Positions 19,021 to 28,288 of a DNA stretch of 43,696 bases are shown here, piece by piece. Positions within the stretch are counted from its first letter, which is position 1. Each line of letters opens with the position of its first letter. Where the stretch lies: NCBI GenBank assembly GCA_028287135.1, contig JAQBQE010000045.1, positions 1 to 43,696 on the forward strand, given 5' to 3'. The notes under the pieces were generated by a model that made no database searches, was not told the origin of the DNA, and saw only the letters and a program-made list of their open reading frames with translations. This DNA comes from Myxococcales bacterium. Lineage in GTDB: Bacteria; Myxococcota_A; Polyangia; Haliangiales; Haliangiaceae. Both the position numbers and the translations under genes were made by a program.

Positions 19021-21221
19021 AGCCGTTCAAGATCGTCGACGAGCTGTTCACGGCGCTGCCGCTCCTTGTTCGTCGTCGCCCCGCGCTTCTCGAGCTCGAC
19101 CAGCTCGTCGAGCAGCTTCGCGCGCCGGGCCTCGCGCTCGACCGCGGGCGCCGCCTGCTGGCGATTGAACGCGAACGCGATGCCACCGAGGACCATCAGC
19201 AGCACGAGCACACCGATAATCCGCGGAGCCCACACGCGCCACGCGGCCTCGCTCGGGAAGCCGGAGATCGTGATCGCAAGCGACTTGCCGCGATCGACGG
19301 TGATGTTCGTCATCACGAACCACGGCTCGCCGGTCTGCGCCATCTGGGTCTCGCCCTTGATGTCGGGTGGCAGCTTGACGGTCATCCCCGGCGTCTGCCG
19401 GATCTTCATCTCGCTCTGCCACGTTCCGTTCGGCAGCTCGAAGGTCCACTCGACCTCGCCGTCCTCGATCGGCATCGAGTACCCCGCGCGGAACTTGCGA
19501 CCACCCGGCGGAATCGGCCGCAGGATCCTGAAGCCTTCACCCTGGGCGACCGCGACCTCGGGCTGATCGACCGCGGCGACGATCGCACCCTTGTGATGCT
19601 TCGGCAGCTTGATCAGCAGGCCGTCCTGGCCCTTCGGTGCATACGGTGCCCACGAGTAGTTCGTGATCTCGAACGTGCCCTGCACGGCGAGCAGCTGGTC
19701 CTCGACGAACGAGTGGGTGTCGAACGAGAACAGCGTGCGCGGGTAGACGTAGACATTCGCGTGCACGCCGGTCTCGGGGACCGCGGTGAACGGGATCGAC
19801 CGGAACGTCTGCCCGCTGAGCACGGCCTGCGCGAACAGCACCTGGTCGCGGCCGGCGGTGAGCTCGAACATCGCCTCGGGCCGACCCTTCGACGGCCACT
19901 GCGCGGTGATGTCGAGCTTGCCGCCCGACGCCTGCAGCTCCATGCCCGACGACGCCATCTCCTTGCCGTTGATGACGAGGATCGCCTTGACCGCGGGATC
20001 GGGCGCGATCGTGAGCTTGAGGATGCCGTCGGGGCCGGTCTTGCCGACCCCGTTGGCGATCGGCTGATCGTCGTCGGCGCCGACGAGGCGAACCTCGATG
20101 TCGCCGAGCGGCTTGACGTCGGTGCCCATGCCGCCGCTGATCGCGATCTCGAGCGTGCCGGGCGCGAGGTCCGCGCGCGGTGCGTAGTTCGCGGAGCCGC
20201 GAACCTGGGTCGGATCGGGGGCGCCCTGCTTCGCCTCGGCGACCCCGAGCGGCTTCATCGTCGCCGCGTCGTAGATCGTGACCTGCGATCCGGCTTCGGC
20301 GACACCATCGAGCGTGATCCGGACCTTGCCCGCGGGGATCGCGGTTCCGTCCTTCGGGATCAGCTTGCCGAAGTCGTCGATCGGCGGAGACGTCGCATCG
20401 CGCTTGTCGCCCGAGAGCACCACGCGCGCGCCGCCCTGCGTGTCGAGGACGGTCGGCACGGAGATCAGGCGATCGTGAGCGCCGTTGCGCGGCAGGGACG
20501 CGAGCGCGAAGTACGAGGTCGATCCGGTCGTGTCGAGGCCGGTGAACGCCGCGTGCCCTTCGGCATCGGTCTTCACGGTGAGGACCTTGATCGTGTCATC
20601 GGCGCGATAGCCGACGAGCATCACCGGCTCGCCGACCGGGGGCGACGAATCGGTCGGCTTGCCGTCCTTCATCGCGAGGTTGTTGTAGGTCAGGCGAACG
20701 GTGAACGTGCCCGCCGGATCGTTGCGCTCCGGGCGCGGCTGACCGCTCATCTGGCGGGCTTCGGGCATCGCGCCCCCGCCCCCCATCGCCGGTCCGCCGA
20801 GGGACGCGGGCGGCAAGCCGCCGGTGCCCTGGAACGGCTTGGTCGACAGCATCACGCGGACGCCGCCCTGATCGGGCACCGGGAACGGCTCGGACAGGAT
20901 GTCCTTCTTGTTCTCGTCGGTGATCCGCGCCTGGACCGCGGCACCTGCCGGCAGACCGCCGAACGTGGCGCGACCCGACGCGTCGGTGCGCGCCACGCGG
21001 GACTCGCCGTTGACCAGCATCGTGACGTCGGTGCCCACCACCGGAGACGACGGGCTGCCGGCGACCACGCGCACCGAGATCGTGCCGGTCGGGAGGTTGC
21101 CGTCGGGGAGCGGCCGGCCGATCGCGGCAGCCGGCTGCGCGGCGACAGGAGCGACCGTCGCGATCGTGGTGACCGCGGTGACGCCGATGAGGACGGAGAC
21201 GAGGATCGATGCGAGCTTCAC
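19008..21221 (-). CDS. Large secreted multi-domain beta protein with C-terminal membrane anchor, inside the ccm cluster
   Basis: This 737-residue protein begins with a Sec signal (MKLASILVSVLIGVTAVTT...). It holds several Ig-like/carboxypeptidase-regulatory-type repeats, e.g. 'VGTDVTMLVNGESRVARTDASGRATFGGLPAG' and 'VKTDAEGHAAFTGLDTTG', 'GVGKTGPDGILKLTI'. A different beta region (~470-660) is followed by a membrane helix (~690-707, 'IIGVLVLLMVLGGIAFAF') and a charged coiled coil ('EREARRAKLLDELVELEKRG...RREQLVDDLERLWG'). It is thus a periplasmic protein anchored at the C-terminus with a cytoplasmic helix. It overlaps ccmA, so it belongs to the operon. No known Ccm component matches; holding apocytochrome or heme-delivery partners is a guess from location. 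Confidence 0.78.
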   Translation of the reverse strand: MKLASILVSVLIGVTAVTTIATVAPVAAQPAAAIGRPLPDGNLPTGTISVRVVAGSPSSPVVGTDVTMLVNGESRVARTDASGRATFGGLPAGAAVQARITDENKKDILSEPFPVPDQGGVRVMLSTKPFQGTGGLPPASLGGPAMGGGGAMPEARQMSGQPRPERNDPAGTFTVRLTYNNLAMKDGKPTDSSPPVGEPVMLVGYRADDTIKVLTVKTDAEGHAAFTGLDTTGSTSYFALASLPRNGAHDRLISVPTVLDTQGGARVVLSGDKRDATSPPIDDFGKLIPKDGTAIPAGKVRITLDGVAEAGSQVTIYDAATMKPLGVAEAKQGAPDPTQVRGSANYAPRADLAPGTLEIAISGGMGTDVKPLGDIEVRLVGADDDQPIANGVGKTGPDGILKLTIAPDPAVKAILVINGKEMASSGMELQASGGKLDITAQWPSKGRPEAMFELTAGRDQVLFAQAVLSGQTFRSIPFTAVPETGVHANVYVYPRTLFSFDTHSFVEDQLLAVQGTFEITNYSWAPYAPKGQDGLLIKLPKHHKGAIVAAVDQPEVAVAQGEGFRILRPIPPGGRKFRAGYSMPIEDGEVEWTFELPNGTWQSEMKIRQTPGMTVKLPPDIKGETQMAQTGEPWFVMTNITVDRGKSLAITISGFPSEAAWRVWAPRIIGVLVLLMVLGGIAFAFNRQQAAPAVEREARRAKLLDELVELEKRGATTNKERQRREQLVDDLERLWGA

Positions 21222-21240
21222 GTCGCCTCCTGGGGGGTTC

Positions 21241-21523
21241 GCGACGGGGCGTGTGACCGAGGGATGAACCGCAGAGACACAGAGGACGCAGAGCAGAGAG
21301 AGTTGTGGGCTACGCCCATCGGGGCGTGTGCCGCAGAGATGAACCGCAGAGACACAGAGGACGCAGAGCAGAGAAGCTTTCGGGATTCGCCCGTCGGGGC
21401 GTGTGCCACAGAGCTGAGCCGCAAAGGCGCAAAGGCCGCAAAGCAGAGAAGGGTTCGAGCTTCGCCCGTCGCGGCGTGTGCCACGGAGGTGAGCCGCAGA
21501 GACGCAGAGGAGAGAGGGTTTCG
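21241..21523. repeat. Tandem repeat, 75-bp period, about four units
   Basis: The word GCGTGTG recurs with its last base at 21255, 21330, 21405 and 21480, exactly 75 bases apart. Each unit has a purine-rich block built from CGCAGAG-like words and a TACGCCC/TTCGCCC...GGGGCGTGTG block. Unit three replaces CAGAG by CAAAG at each position of the block. The repeat fills nearly the whole gap between the ccmI-like gene and the 737-residue gene. Because 75 is divisible by three, it leaves a reading frame of the 'RRDTEDAEQR' type, a translation often produced by dispersed intergenic repeats rather than by a gene. Confidence 0.85.
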
Positions 21524-21525
21524 GA

Positions 21526-22485
21526 TCACGAGGTCGCCTCCTTGAGGGCGGCCACGTCGTTGTCGTCAGTCACCGCATCGGGCGTGGCGATCACATCGTC
21601 GGTGGTCTTCACCGCGTCCGTCGTCTTCACCGAGTCGGTGGTCTTCACGTCCTCGGTGGTCGAGACCGAGGCGGCGGCGTCCCTGGCGGCGTTCGCAGCG
21701 AACCGCGCCTCGGACGCAGCGGAGGCGGCATCATCGGCCGCGGCGTCGGCGGCAGCATCCGCACCTGCCGCATCGAGATCACGAGACGGGCTGGCTGCGG
21801 CGGTAGCGGCGGCGGCCGCCCTCTCGGCGGCGCTGGCGGCCTTGTCGGCAGCGGTCGCGGCCTTGTTCGCGGCGGCGACCGGATCGGGCTTAGCGCCCTT
21901 CTTGCCCGCCTTGACGTTCTTCTTCGCGGCCGCGTCCTCGGCGACCTTCTTGGTCTTGGCCTCGATCTCGATGCGCGCCTTGACCTCGCGCTCGATCTGC
22001 TCGCGGATCGTACCGGTGGTGCCGACCTCGAGCTTGTCGAGCTCCTTGATCACCTCGATCGCACGCGCGCGATAGATCGCGATCATCTGCTCGGCATCGG
22101 CCGTCGAGAGCTTGCCCATCTCGCGATCGAACTCGGCTTCCTTGATCGCCTTCAGCAGCGTCTTCTTCTCGCGCTCGAGCTCACCGCGGGCGCCGAGCGG
22201 CCGGCCCCACGTCGAGTCGGTGGCGTCGTCCTCGTCGCTGACCGCGACGACACCGGTGCGCCACAGCGCGTACACCGTCGACACCACGGCGAGATAACCG
22301 AGGCACACGAACACGGCGGGCGCCGAGATGTAGAACTTGTTCTGCCACAGGATGAACAGCCATCCGATGACGAGCATCGCGAGGTAGCCGATCCGGCGGA
22401 TCCAGCGCAGCGGATCCGGAGCCTGCCCGGCACGCGGATCGAGATCCACGACCGTCACCGTCTGGGGTGGTTCGTCAGCGGCCAT
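21526..22485 (-). CDS. CcmI-like cytochrome c biogenesis membrane protein with Ala-rich tail
   Basis: The 319-residue protein has two membrane segments (~33-50, ~55-75) and a cytoplasmic helical region 'EREKKTLLKAIKEAEFDREMGKLSTADAEQMIAIYRARAIEVIKELD' (split here for reading: EREKKTLLKAIKEAEFD, then REMGKLSTADAEQM). This region matches the first CcmI/CycH cytoplasmic segment. The rest (~170-319) is low-complexity Ala/Lys/Asp, with a 'VKTTDSVKTTDAVKTTDDV' repeat. CcmI normally captures apocytochrome c with a TPR domain, which is not visible here. The gene starts two bases after the ccmF-ccmH stop. The identification rests on the N-terminal half and context; the tail's function is unknown. Confidence 0.7.
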   Translation of the reverse strand: MAADEPPQTVTVVDLDPRAGQAPDPLRWIRRIGYLAMLVIGWLFILWQNKFYISAPAVFVCLGYLAVVSTVYALWRTGVVAVSDEDDATDSTWGRPLGARGELEREKKTLLKAIKEAEFDREMGKLSTADAEQMIAIYRARAIEVIKELDKLEVGTTGTIREQIEREVKARIEIEAKTKKVAEDAAAKKNVKAGKKGAKPDPVAAANKAATAADKAASAAERAAAAATAAASPSRDLDAAGADAAADAAADDAASAASEARFAANAARDAAASVSTTEDVKTTDSVKTTDAVKTTDDVIATPDAVTDDNDVAALKEATS

Positions 22486-22487
22486 CG

Positions 22488-25205
22488 CTAGTCGGTCTTT
22501 GCGAGCTCGTCGTCGAGCTTGTCAGCGTAATCGTCGTTCTCGGGGGCCTTGGCCGCGATCGCGCTGGCGGCGACCGTCTCCTGCCCGCGATGGACCCAGC
22601 GCCGCCCGACCGCGAACAGCAGGCCGAGCCCACCGAGCACACCGAGCGAGGGGAACAGCCACGAAAACTTGCTGCGCGGCGTGGCGAGCACCTGCTCACC
22701 ACCGTACTGGCTGACGAAGTCGGACAGCACCGCGTCGTACGCCTGGGTGCGCCCGGTCTCCGTCTTGAGGTCGAACTTCGGCTTTCCGTCGGCGTCCGTC
22801 TGGTTGATGAACGCCATCACCTGAGCGCGGAGATCCGACGCCGTCTTGCACTTGCAGTCGAAGATGCTCTCGCGCGGACAGCCGCAGACGCAGAGGATCT
22901 CCTTGGTCGCTCGTTCGCTGGTCGTGGAGTCGGGCCGGTTCATCGCCGCGTAGCCGACGCCGTCGTTGCCCATCCCTCCTCCCGCCGTGATGTGCTCGCC
23001 GGCGCCCTGCGCGTGCGCCTGCGTGGCGAGACCTGCGAGCAGCCCACCGATCACGACGATCAGGATGCCGATGTCGGCGGCGCGCCCGATGCGGGTGGCG
23101 CGTGGCCGCGAGCTCATGCGATCGACGACCGACTGCGGGATCAGACAGATCAGCGTGCCGAACGCGAGCATCAGGAACCCGATCCACACCCAGCTGATCA
23201 GCGGGTTGATGAACACGCGGAAGTTCGCCATCTGGCTGTCGAGGTCGTAGCCGGTGAGGACGACGTAGACGTCCTCGTTCATGCGCACGCGGATCGCGAC
23301 CTCCGTCGTCGCCTCGTCGCTACCCTTGTGATAGTCCCACTTCGCCGGATAGACCGTGCCGATGTTCTCGCCCTCGTGCCAGATGCTGACCTGGGCGGTG
23401 ACGGAATCCTTGTGGTCATCCGAGGTGTGGATGATCCGCTCGTACATGAACGTGTAGGCGCCGAAGCCGAACGCGCTCGGGGTGTTCGGAGGCAGGTTGG
23501 TCGCGGTGCCGTCGGTACCGAACGTCACCCGCGCATCGCTGATCGCCGGCCGCTCGATCGTGCGATCGACCATCCGGTCGTACGCCTTGCCGCCGAAGCC
23601 GATGAACATCACCGCGACGCCGAGGTGGACGACGTAGCCGCCGTACTTGCGCCGCTTCGAGATCACGAGACCGACCAGCGACGTGAACGGATCCGATCCG
23701 GTCTGGCGGCGACGTACGAGCATGCCGCGGACGAACTCCTGGCTGATCGAGGCGATCACGAACGCACAGATGCTGAAGTTGACCAGCGAGACCGGTAGCG
23801 GGAAGCGCTGCACGAAGATGTAGCTGCCGTGCTTGGTCTGCGGGAAGAAGATCAGCAGTACGACGATCGTCAGCGCCATCGCGCCGACGGGAATCGCGAA
23901 CTGCTGCCACAGGCGTTCGCGGGTCGTCCGGCGCCACGCGAGGAGCGGTGCCGCGCCGCACAGGAACACCAGGATCAGCGCCAGCGGCGTCATCCAGCGG
24001 TTGAAGAACTCGATGCCGACGGACACGCGGGTGCCGTCGAGCGCCTCGGAGATCGTGGGGAACATCGTCGCGAACAGCACGAAGAACGCGCACGCGAGGA
24101 GGATCCAGTTGTTGAGGAGGAACGCGAACTCGCGCGAGTAGAACGACTCGAACTCGCTCTTGGTCGCGAGCTTGTTCGAGCGGAACACGATCAGGCCGAT
24201 CGACACGATGCCGATCGCAGCCATGAACACGATGAACTGCAGCGCGAGCACGTTGTCCTCGCCGAACGCGTGCACCGACTGCACGACGCCCGAGCGGGTC
24301 ATGAACGTGCCGAAGATCGTCAGGAAGAACGTGGCGCAGACGAGCACCAGGTTCCACCGCTTCATCATCCCGCGCTGTTCCTGGATGATCGCGGAGTGGA
24401 GGAAGGCCGTGGCTGTGAACCACGGCATCATCCCGGCGTTCTCCACCGGATCCCATGCCCAGTAGCCGCCCCACCCGAGCTCCTCATACGCCCAGCGACC
24501 ACCGAGGATCAGGCCCAGCGAGAGGAAGCCAAAGCAGATCAGCATCCACACGCGGACCGAGCCGATCCACATGTCGTCGAGGCGACCCGACGCGAGCGCG
24601 CCGATGCCGAAGGCGAACGGGATCGTCGCGGCGACAAAGCCGATGTAGAGCGACGGCGGATGGATGACCATCCAGTAGTTCTGGAGCAGCGGGTTCAGGC
24701 CCTGGCCATCGGCGGGCGCTGCGGTCAGCGAGACGGCAAACGGGTTCTTCGTGAAGATCAGGAGCGACAGGAAGAACACCTGCACGACCATGATCGTGGC
24801 GACGACGTAACCGATCATGTCGCGATGGCGCTTGGCATTCAGGACGATCGCGACCGTCGAGAACAGGCCGAGCACGAGCACCCAGAACAGCAGCGATCCG
24901 TCGAGGGCGCCCCAGAACGCGGTGACCTTGTACCAGGTGCTCATCGACACATCGCTCGTGTGCGCGACGTACTTGATCGAGAAGTCGTGCGTGACGAACG
25001 CGTAGATCAGCAGCGCGGAAGCGAGACCGATCAGAGCGGTGAACCCGTACAGCCCGTAGACCGACGACGTCACCAGGCGCCGACTCTTGCGCGCGTTACC
25101 TGCGATGCCGGACGCGATCGCCCATGCACCGACCACGTACGCAGCGAGCAGGGAGATCGAGCCGACCAGAGCGATCGGAGAGAAGGGAGTGGCTGCCTCG
25201 TTCAC
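22488..25205 (-). CDS. ccmF: CcmF-CcmH fusion protein
   Basis: This 905-residue protein starts at a GTG overlapping the ccmE stop. Residues 1 to ~690 are CcmF: a multi-pass membrane protein with the tryptophan-rich heme motif GWGGYWAWDPVENAGMMPW (244-262) and conserved His residues in 'MVIHPPSLYIG' and 'ATAFLHSAI'. It ligates heme to apocytochrome c. From ~760 on it resembles CcmH/Ccl2: 'ILCVCGCPRESIFDCKCKTA' (Cys 772, 774, 776, 784, 786), 'AFINQ', 'YDAVLSDFVSQYGGEQVLATP', a membrane helix (~848-866) and an acidic tail. Ordinary CcmH has a single LRCxxC pair that reduces the apocytochrome CXXCH. Here five cysteines replace it. Fusion of ligase and reductase in one chain is unusual. Confidence 0.92.
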   Translation of the reverse strand: MNEAATPFSPIALVGSISLLAAYVVGAWAIASGIAGNARKSRRLVTSSVYGLYGFTALIGLASALLIYAFVTHDFSIKYVAHTSDVSMSTWYKVTAFWGALDGSLLFWVLVLGLFSTVAIVLNAKRHRDMIGYVVATIMVVQVFFLSLLIFTKNPFAVSLTAAPADGQGLNPLLQNYWMVIHPPSLYIGFVAATIPFAFGIGALASGRLDDMWIGSVRVWMLICFGFLSLGLILGGRWAYEELGWGGYWAWDPVENAGMMPWFTATAFLHSAIIQEQRGMMKRWNLVLVCATFFLTIFGTFMTRSGVVQSVHAFGEDNVLALQFIVFMAAIGIVSIGLIVFRSNKLATKSEFESFYSREFAFLLNNWILLACAFFVLFATMFPTISEALDGTRVSVGIEFFNRWMTPLALILVFLCGAAPLLAWRRTTRERLWQQFAIPVGAMALTIVVLLIFFPQTKHGSYIFVQRFPLPVSLVNFSICAFVIASISQEFVRGMLVRRRQTGSDPFTSLVGLVISKRRKYGGYVVHLGVAVMFIGFGGKAYDRMVDRTIERPAISDARVTFGTDGTATNLPPNTPSAFGFGAYTFMYERIIHTSDDHKDSVTAQVSIWHEGENIGTVYPAKWDYHKGSDEATTEVAIRVRMNEDVYVVLTGYDLDSQMANFRVFINPLISWVWIGFLMLAFGTLICLIPQSVVDRMSSRPRATRIGRAADIGILIVVIGGLLAGLATQAHAQGAGEHITAGGGMGNDGVGYAAMNRPDSTTSERATKEILCVCGCPRESIFDCKCKTASDLRAQVMAFINQTDADGKPKFDLKTETGRTQAYDAVLSDFVSQYGGEQVLATPRSKFSWLFPSLGVLGGLGLLFAVGRRWVHRGQETVAASAIAAKAPENDDYADKLDDELAKTD

Positions 25206-25702
25206 TTGAACTTCACTGCGCTGCCGCTATCGAGATCCTTGTTCGCGTTGGCGCCGTCGTACTTCGACGGGCACTTCGCCATCAGCTCGGACGAGTCGAC
25301 GACGTACGCCATGTCCGAGTCGATGTTGACGCCGAGCGACTCGGCCATCGCGACCATCTGGGCCGACGGGACGACGAGCCCCGTGGCGACCACCTCGGAT
25401 TGATCCTTGAACGTGTCCGGCTTGGGACCCTTACTGAACACCCGGATCTTCTTGCCCTCGTTCTCGAGCACGAACGTCCGCATCGTCTCCTGGGCGACGA
25501 CCTTCTCCTTGATCGAGCCGGCAACGACCTTGCCGTGGACCTTGAGCTGGGTGTCCTTCCACTGGCTCAGGTCGGTCGCGAGCAGCTTTTCGACCTTGTA
25601 GTAGTGCTGCGTGCTCGTCTGTGCCGACTTGGCGAAGAACGCAACGCCGGCAACCAGGACGGCTGCGGACAGAGCAAGCTTCGCGATGGTGCTGTTCTGC
25701 AT
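25202..25702 (-). CDS. ccmE: CcmE heme chaperone, C-x3-Y type
   Basis: The 166-residue protein has an N-terminal anchor helix (IAKLALSAAVLVAGVAFFA) and the OB-fold of CcmE: 'VHGKVVAGSIKE', 'TFVLENEGKKIRVFSKGPKPDTFKDQ', 'VVATGLVV'. The heme-attachment motif, normally H-x3-Y, is here C144-P-S-K-Y148 in 'LMAKCPSKYDG'. C-x3-Y CcmE is known from Desulfovibrio and archaea, so this is a variant class and not a defect. CcmE carries heme from CcmC to CcmF in the periplasm. It is the first gene of the cluster, overlapping ccmF-ccmH by four bases. Confidence 0.93.
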   Translation of the reverse strand: MQNSTIAKLALSAAVLVAGVAFFAKSAQTSTQHYYKVEKLLATDLSQWKDTQLKVHGKVVAGSIKEKVVAQETMRTFVLENEGKKIRVFSKGPKPDTFKDQSEVVATGLVVPSAQMVAMAESLGVNIDSDMAYVVDSSELMAKCPSKYDGANANKDLDSGSAVKFK

Positions 25703-25849
25703 GGGAAAAGACCTCGCCGGAAGGGGTGAGCATGGCGCCCGGAGATGAGGGCAACCGTAGCACGCATCCCGTGCATTCCGGTGAATGCCAGAGTGTCACG
25801 TCGCCGCACCTCGTCCTCCCGATCTGGCTGAGAGATCGAGGAGATGGGG

Positions 25850-26926
<1,077 letters not shown>

Positions 26927-26971
26927 CGCCTGGAGACTACGCCACAAGACCTTCCGGCGTTACAAACATCC

Positions 26972-27000
26972 TTGACAGACTGAAGGAAAACCAGCATCTA
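26972..27000 (+). promoter_or_regulatory. Possible promoter for the 111-residue gene
   Basis: A perfect -35 hexamer TTGACA (26972-26977) lies 64 bases before the ATG. The best -10 candidate 17 bases on (CATCTA) is poor. An AT-richer stretch leads to a purine-rich AGGAGCAGGAG ribosome site. Only the -35 is good. Confidence 0.3.
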
Positions 27001-27040
27001 TCCCCCGCTCCCTCCAGGAGCAGGAGAACAAAGAAATTTG

Positions 27041-27376
27041 ATGCAGCAATCGACGATCGACGCACCACCCATCGGGGGCCTTTGGGTCCTCCTGGTGCAG
27101 AACGACGGGGAGCTCTCGACCCAGGACAACGACGGCCGCGTCCCCGTGATGGCCCGTGCTGGAAACGACCAGACCTACTTGCTCGTGTTCAAGAACGTCG
27201 CGAAGGCCCGGCAGTTCGTCACAGCGTCCGCGCTGGACGGCGCAGAGCCCCGCATGGTCGTCCGCGGCAACCGTGACGACATCGTCCGGATCGCGAAGTC
27301 GGCTGGCGTGGTCGGCACGCTCGTGGACTACGACCCGACGACCCAGAAGTACGCCGCTGCCGGCGCGCTCGCGTGA
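27041..27376 (+). CDS. Small cytoplasmic protein of unknown function
   Basis: A 111-residue protein (MQQSTIDAPPIGGLWVLLVQ) has alternating strands and helices: 'MARAGNDQTYLLVFKNVAKARQFVTAS', 'PRMVVRGNRDDIVRIAKSAGVVGTLVDYDP'. It has no signal or membrane segment. The pattern 'YLLVFKN..KARQF...' resembles SseB-like domains, but that is tentative. An AGGAG site precedes the ATG by about 14 bases; an in-frame TTG one codon earlier is the other possible start. It diverges from moaA and converges on the DNA methylase across two hairpins. Confidence 0.68.
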   Translation: MQQSTIDAPPIGGLWVLLVQNDGELSTQDNDGRVPVMARAGNDQTYLLVFKNVAKARQFVTASALDGAEPRMVVRGNRDDIVRIAKSAGVVGTLVDYDPTTQKYAAAGALA

Positions 27377-27390
27377 TCTAGCGATCACGC
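27371..27390. terminator. Bidirectional hairpin between convergent genes, with GATC in both arms
   Basis: GCGTGATC-TAGC-GATCACGC is a perfect 8-bp stem with a 4-base loop, overlapping the stop codon of the 111-residue gene. It has no T-run. Each arm contains one GATC site. Confidence 0.5.
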
Positions 27391-27395
27391 ACGCC

Positions 27396-27411
27396 GCGGC
27401 CTAATAGCCGC
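27396..27411. terminator. Second small hairpin between convergent genes
   Basis: GCGGC-CTAATA-GCCGC, a 5-bp stem; the methylase stop codon lies in the loop. Together with the hairpin at 27371 it may end transcripts from both sides. Confidence 0.35.
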
Positions 27412-28288
27412 CTGTGACGATCACTTCGTCGACGTCGCCACGCTTGGCGGCGTTCGAATTGATCGCTCGCGAGCACTTCACGCGATCGATCGTGAAGCCC
27501 TTGTAGAGCGATCGGATGAACGGCGTATCGCTGTTCGACAGCATGACCTGACAGCCGCGCGCGACGAGCTTGCGCGCCGTGTCGGCCAGCTCCTCCTGAT
27601 CCTCGGGGCCAAACCCGTCCTTGCTGTAGCTCGTGAAGCTCGCGGTCGGCGTCACCGGATCGTACGGCGGATCGAAGTACACGAAGTCTCCGCGGCCCGC
27701 GTCCGTGACCGTCTCCTGATAGCCACCGTGGCGGAGCTCGGTGTCTGCGAGCACCGAATGCGCAGCGCGCAGCGTGTCGGGCACGCAGATCGGCGGATCC
27801 GTGTAGCGGCCGATCGGGACGTTGAATCCGCCCGCTCGGTTCACCCGCCACAGGCCGTTGAAGCAGGTCTTGTTGAGGTAGATGAAGGCCGCCGCGCGTT
27901 CCGCGTTGCTCCACTGCTCGTGGTGCTGGTTCCACTTCTCGCGCATCGCGTAGTAGTGCTTCTCGTCGTGCGCGGCGCGATGGTGTTGCAGCCGGCGGAT
28001 CACCGCGGCCACGTCGCCGGCGATCGCGGTGTACAGCGCGATCAGATCCGCGTTCGCATCGGCGAGCACGGCGTTCTTCGGGGCGAGCCGGAAGAACAGC
28101 GCAGCGCCTCCGACGAACGGCTCGTAGTAGCGCGCCATCCGGTCGGGGAGCCGCGCGATCAGCTCGGGCAGCAGCTTCGTCTTGCCGCCGACCCACTTGA
28201 TCACGGGGGACGCGACCGGTTCAGGAAGGATGAAGGGTGCGCGGCGAGCTACCCGGCTCGCGGCGCTCGTCGTCAAACGAGGAGCCAT
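27401..28288 (-). CDS. Dam-type DNA adenine methyltransferase (D12 class)
   Basis: The 295-residue enzyme starts at ATG 28288 (MAPRLTTSAASRVARR). 'SPVIKWVGGKTKLLPELIARLP' is the SAM-binding FxGxK-type motif of the D12/Dam class. 'YYEPFVGGAALFFRL' and 'ADANADLIALYTAI' are further SAM-site motifs, 'FIYLNKTCFNGLWRVN' is the family's characteristic segment, and 'YFDPPYDP' (Asp206-Tyr209) is the catalytic DPPY motif. It transfers a methyl group to N6 of adenine; GATC is the usual Dam target but is not proven here. No restriction endonuclease gene is adjacent, so it looks like a solitary methylase. An upstream extension of the frame is possible but unlikely. Confidence 0.92.
   Translation of the reverse strand: MAPRLTTSAASRVARRAPFILPEPVASPVIKWVGGKTKLLPELIARLPDRMARYYEPFVGGAALFFRLAPKNAVLADANADLIALYTAIAGDVAAVIRRLQHHRAAHDEKHYYAMREKWNQHHEQWSNAERAAAFIYLNKTCFNGLWRVNRAGGFNVPIGRYTDPPICVPDTLRAAHSVLADTELRHGGYQETVTDAGRGDFVYFDPPYDPVTPTASFTSYSKDGFGPEDQEELADTARKLVARGCQVMLSNSDTPFIRSLYKGFTIDRVKCSRAINSNAAKRGDVDEVIVTGGY

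Noticed and set aside
21241..21523. Possible CRISPR array
   Set aside because: Units are near-identical over their whole 75 bp with no unique spacers, and no cas gene is present.
19593..21545. 650-codon plus-strand frame through the 737-residue gene and the tandem repeat
   Set aside because: Shadow frame with composition unlike protein; its last part is only the 75-bp repeat translated ('RRDTEDAEQR').
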